DNA of 16,596 nt, from positions 1 through 16,596 of the forward strand of contig JAFKFE010001200.1 of NCBI GenBank assembly GCA_017308345.1. The letters run 5' to 3'. The first letter of the stretch is position 1. Each line of letters opens with the position of its first letter. Below the pieces are notes generated by a model that worked only from the letters and a program-made list of their open reading frames with translations, searched no databases and was not told the DNA's origin. Source of the DNA: Alphaproteobacteria bacterium. Its GTDB lineage: Bacteria > Pseudomonadota > Alphaproteobacteria > Rhizobiales > Rhizobiaceae. The position numbers and the translations under genes are program-made. This document shows, piece by piece, positions 15,326 to 16,596 of the stretch.

Positions 15326-16483
15326 ATGGACAGCATCGGTATCCTCGAACGGCTGATCGCATTCCCGACGGTGAGCCGCGACTCGAACCTCGACCTGATC
15401 GGCTATGCGGCGGAGCTGCTGGAAGCCAACGGCATCGCCTGCCGGATCATCCCCAGCGCCGACGGGCACAAGGCCAATCTCTTTGCCACCGTCGGACCGG
15501 CCGACAGGCCTGGTATCATGCTGTCCGGCCACACCGACGTCGTTCCGGTGGACGGCCAGAATTGGACATTGCCGCCATTCGAAATGACGGAGCGCGACGG
15601 CAGGCTTTACGGGCGCGGCGCGGCGGACATGAAGGGCTTCGTCGCCTCGGCGCTCGCGGCCTGCCTCGAGGCCTCGAAGATGGCGCTGCGCACGCCCCTG
15701 CATCTGGCGCTCTCTTACGACGAGGAGGTCGGCTGCCTCGGCGTGCGCGACCTGATCGAAATGCTGAGTGCTGCCCCCCAACGGCCGCTGCTATGCATCG
15801 TCGGCGAGCCGACCAGCATGCAGGTGGCGACGGGGCACAAGGGCAAGCTCGCGGCGCGCGCCAGCTGCAGGGGGCGGGAGGGCCATTCGGCGCTCGCTCC
15901 GCTGGCGCTCAACGCCATCCATCTCGGCTGCGATTTCGTGCGCGCGCTCCGCGACGAACAGGACCAACTGGCCCGCGAAGGCGCTCGCGACGGCGACTAC
16001 GACATTCCCTACACGACCGTCCATGTCGGCAAGATCAACGCCGGCGTGGCGCTCAACATCGTGCCCAACCTTTGCCAGGTCGATTTCGAGATCCGCAACG
16101 TCGCCGCCGACGATGCCGCCGGCATTCTCGACAGGCTGCGCAGTGCCGCCACACGCATTGCAGCGGAAGCCGCTTCGATCGCGTCCGAAGCGGCGATCGA
16201 GATCGAGATCACCAACACCTATCCGGGCCTCGACACACCGGCCACCTCGGAAGCCGTGGCGTTCGTCAAATCGCTTACCGGGGCCAACAGCACCATGAAA
16301 GTCGCTTTCGGAACGGAAGGCGGACTGTTCAGCCGCGACCTCGGCACGCCGGCCGTCGTCTGCGGCCCGGGCTCCATGGCGCAAGGACACAAGCCGGACG
16401 AATATGTCAGCGTCGAGCAATTGCGTCGTTGCGACGGGATGCTGGAGAGGCTGCTGTCGCGGCTCGCCGACGGCTGGCCGTGA
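15326..16483 (+). CDS. M20 family metallo-deacylase, acetylornithine deacetylase (ArgE)-like
   Basis: 385 residues, a typical ArgE length. Dinuclear zinc site motifs are complete: SGHTDVVPV (67-75) with His69, GRGAADMKG (97-105) with bridging Asp101, YDEEVG (131-136) with catalytic Glu133 and metal ligand Glu134, GEPT (160-163) with Glu161, and GHKPDE (354-359) with His355. The dimerisation lid domain lies at about 175-290. The enzyme hydrolyses an N-acyl bond; ArgE itself releases ornithine from N-acetylornithine. No other arginine genes are present, and it stands divergent from an amine-oxidising flavoprotein. A catabolic role on an N-acyl (acetyl, formyl, carbamoyl) amino compound is therefore as likely as arginine synthesis. 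The ATG at 15326 has only a weak ribosome binding site (GGGA). It is cytoplasmic and convergent with the LysR-like gene 6 nt downstream. Confidence 0.93.
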   Translation: MDSIGILERLIAFPTVSRDSNLDLIGYAAELLEANGIACRIIPSADGHKANLFATVGPADRPGIMLSGHTDVVPVDGQNWTLPPFEMTERDGRLYGRGAADMKGFVASALAACLEASKMALRTPLHLALSYDEEVGCLGVRDLIEMLSAAPQRPLLCIVGEPTSMQVATGHKGKLAARASCRGREGHSALAPLALNAIHLGCDFVRALRDEQDQLAREGARDGDYDIPYTTVHVGKINAGVALNIVPNLCQVDFEIRNVAADDAAGILDRLRSAATRIAAEAASIASEAAIEIEITNTYPGLDTPATSEAVAFVKSLTGANSTMKVAFGTEGGLFSRDLGTPAVVCGPGSMAQGHKPDEYVSVEQLRRCDGMLERLLSRLADGWP

Positions 16484-16489
16484 TCTTCC

Positions 16490-16596
16490 TCACTTGACGA
16501 TGCGTTCGGTGCCGAAGACGCCTTGTTCGACCACGAAGCGGCGGCAGTGGTCGATGAAGGCCTGCACCGTCAGCGTGCGATGCTCGGCGTTGGGCA
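16490..16596 (-). CDS. Probable LysR-family regulator, C-terminal fragment
   Basis: Only the last 34 codons are in the window; the gene runs off the right edge. They encode NAEHRTLTVQAFIDHCRRF, then VVEQGVFGTERIVK and a TGA at 16490-16492. The pattern of a basic residue, a short hydrophobic stretch, then AFIDHCRRF is typical of the last helix of the LysR substrate-binding domain (usual form VRAFIDFLxxxF). That call rests on a short piece. Support comes from the T-N11-A palindrome at 15103-15119 between the two metabolic genes it adjoins. It is convergent with the M20 gene, 6 nt apart. Confidence 0.6.
   Translation of the reverse strand, partial: PNAEHRTLTVQAFIDHCRRFVVEQGVFGTERIVK

Overview
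The window is GC-rich with strong GC3 bias in its genes. It carries a CUT1 sugar ABC operon, AraC and LysR regulators, a TMADH-type flavoprotein and compact gene packing. This fits an alphaproteobacterium, most likely of the Rhizobiales (Mesorhizobium/Aminobacter-like). That assignment is inferred from style and gene content, not from a marker gene. I saw no rRNA, tRNA, insertion sequence, CRISPR array or origin.

Layout. (1) Positions 1-2389, plus strand: a tightly packed unit of an unrecognised protein whose 5' end looks broken, a DUF3726 protein starting in a GTGA overlap, and a SABATH-like (plant salicylate/IAA methyltransferase type) SAM-dependent methyltransferase. (2) Positions 2482-11605, minus strand: one long apparent operon. 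In transcription order it holds a GH3 beta-glycosidase, a periplasmic sugar-binding protein, two permeases, an ATPase and a second GH3 beta-glycosidase. The transporter resembles the GtsABC glucose/mannose type. The two cytoplasmic GH3 enzymes are close paralogues that bookend it. (3) Positions 11803-12846, plus strand: a divergent cupin/AraC-type regulator, with palindromes in the shared intergenic region. (4) Positions 12936-16596: a TMADH/DMADH/histamine dehydrogenase-family iron-sulfur flavoprotein (minus), a divergent M20/ArgE-like deacylase (plus), and the C-terminal end of a probable LysR regulator (minus, cut by the window edge). The region between the flavoprotein and the deacylase contains a T-N11-A LysR-type palindrome and two further inverted repeats.

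How the genes may work together. In region 2, a glucoside or small oligosaccharide would be bound in the periplasm, imported intact and hydrolysed in the cytoplasm by the two GH3 enzymes, with the AraC protein sensing the sugar. In region 4, the deacylase may free an amine from an N-acyl precursor and the flavoprotein oxidise it under LysR control. Its substrate pocket reads Gln60/Trp256/Asp354, closer to my recollection of histamine dehydrogenase than to the aromatic bowl of trimethylamine dehydrogenase. The function of region 1 is unknown. A three-gene module around a bacterial SABATH methyltransferase is the least familiar part of the window.
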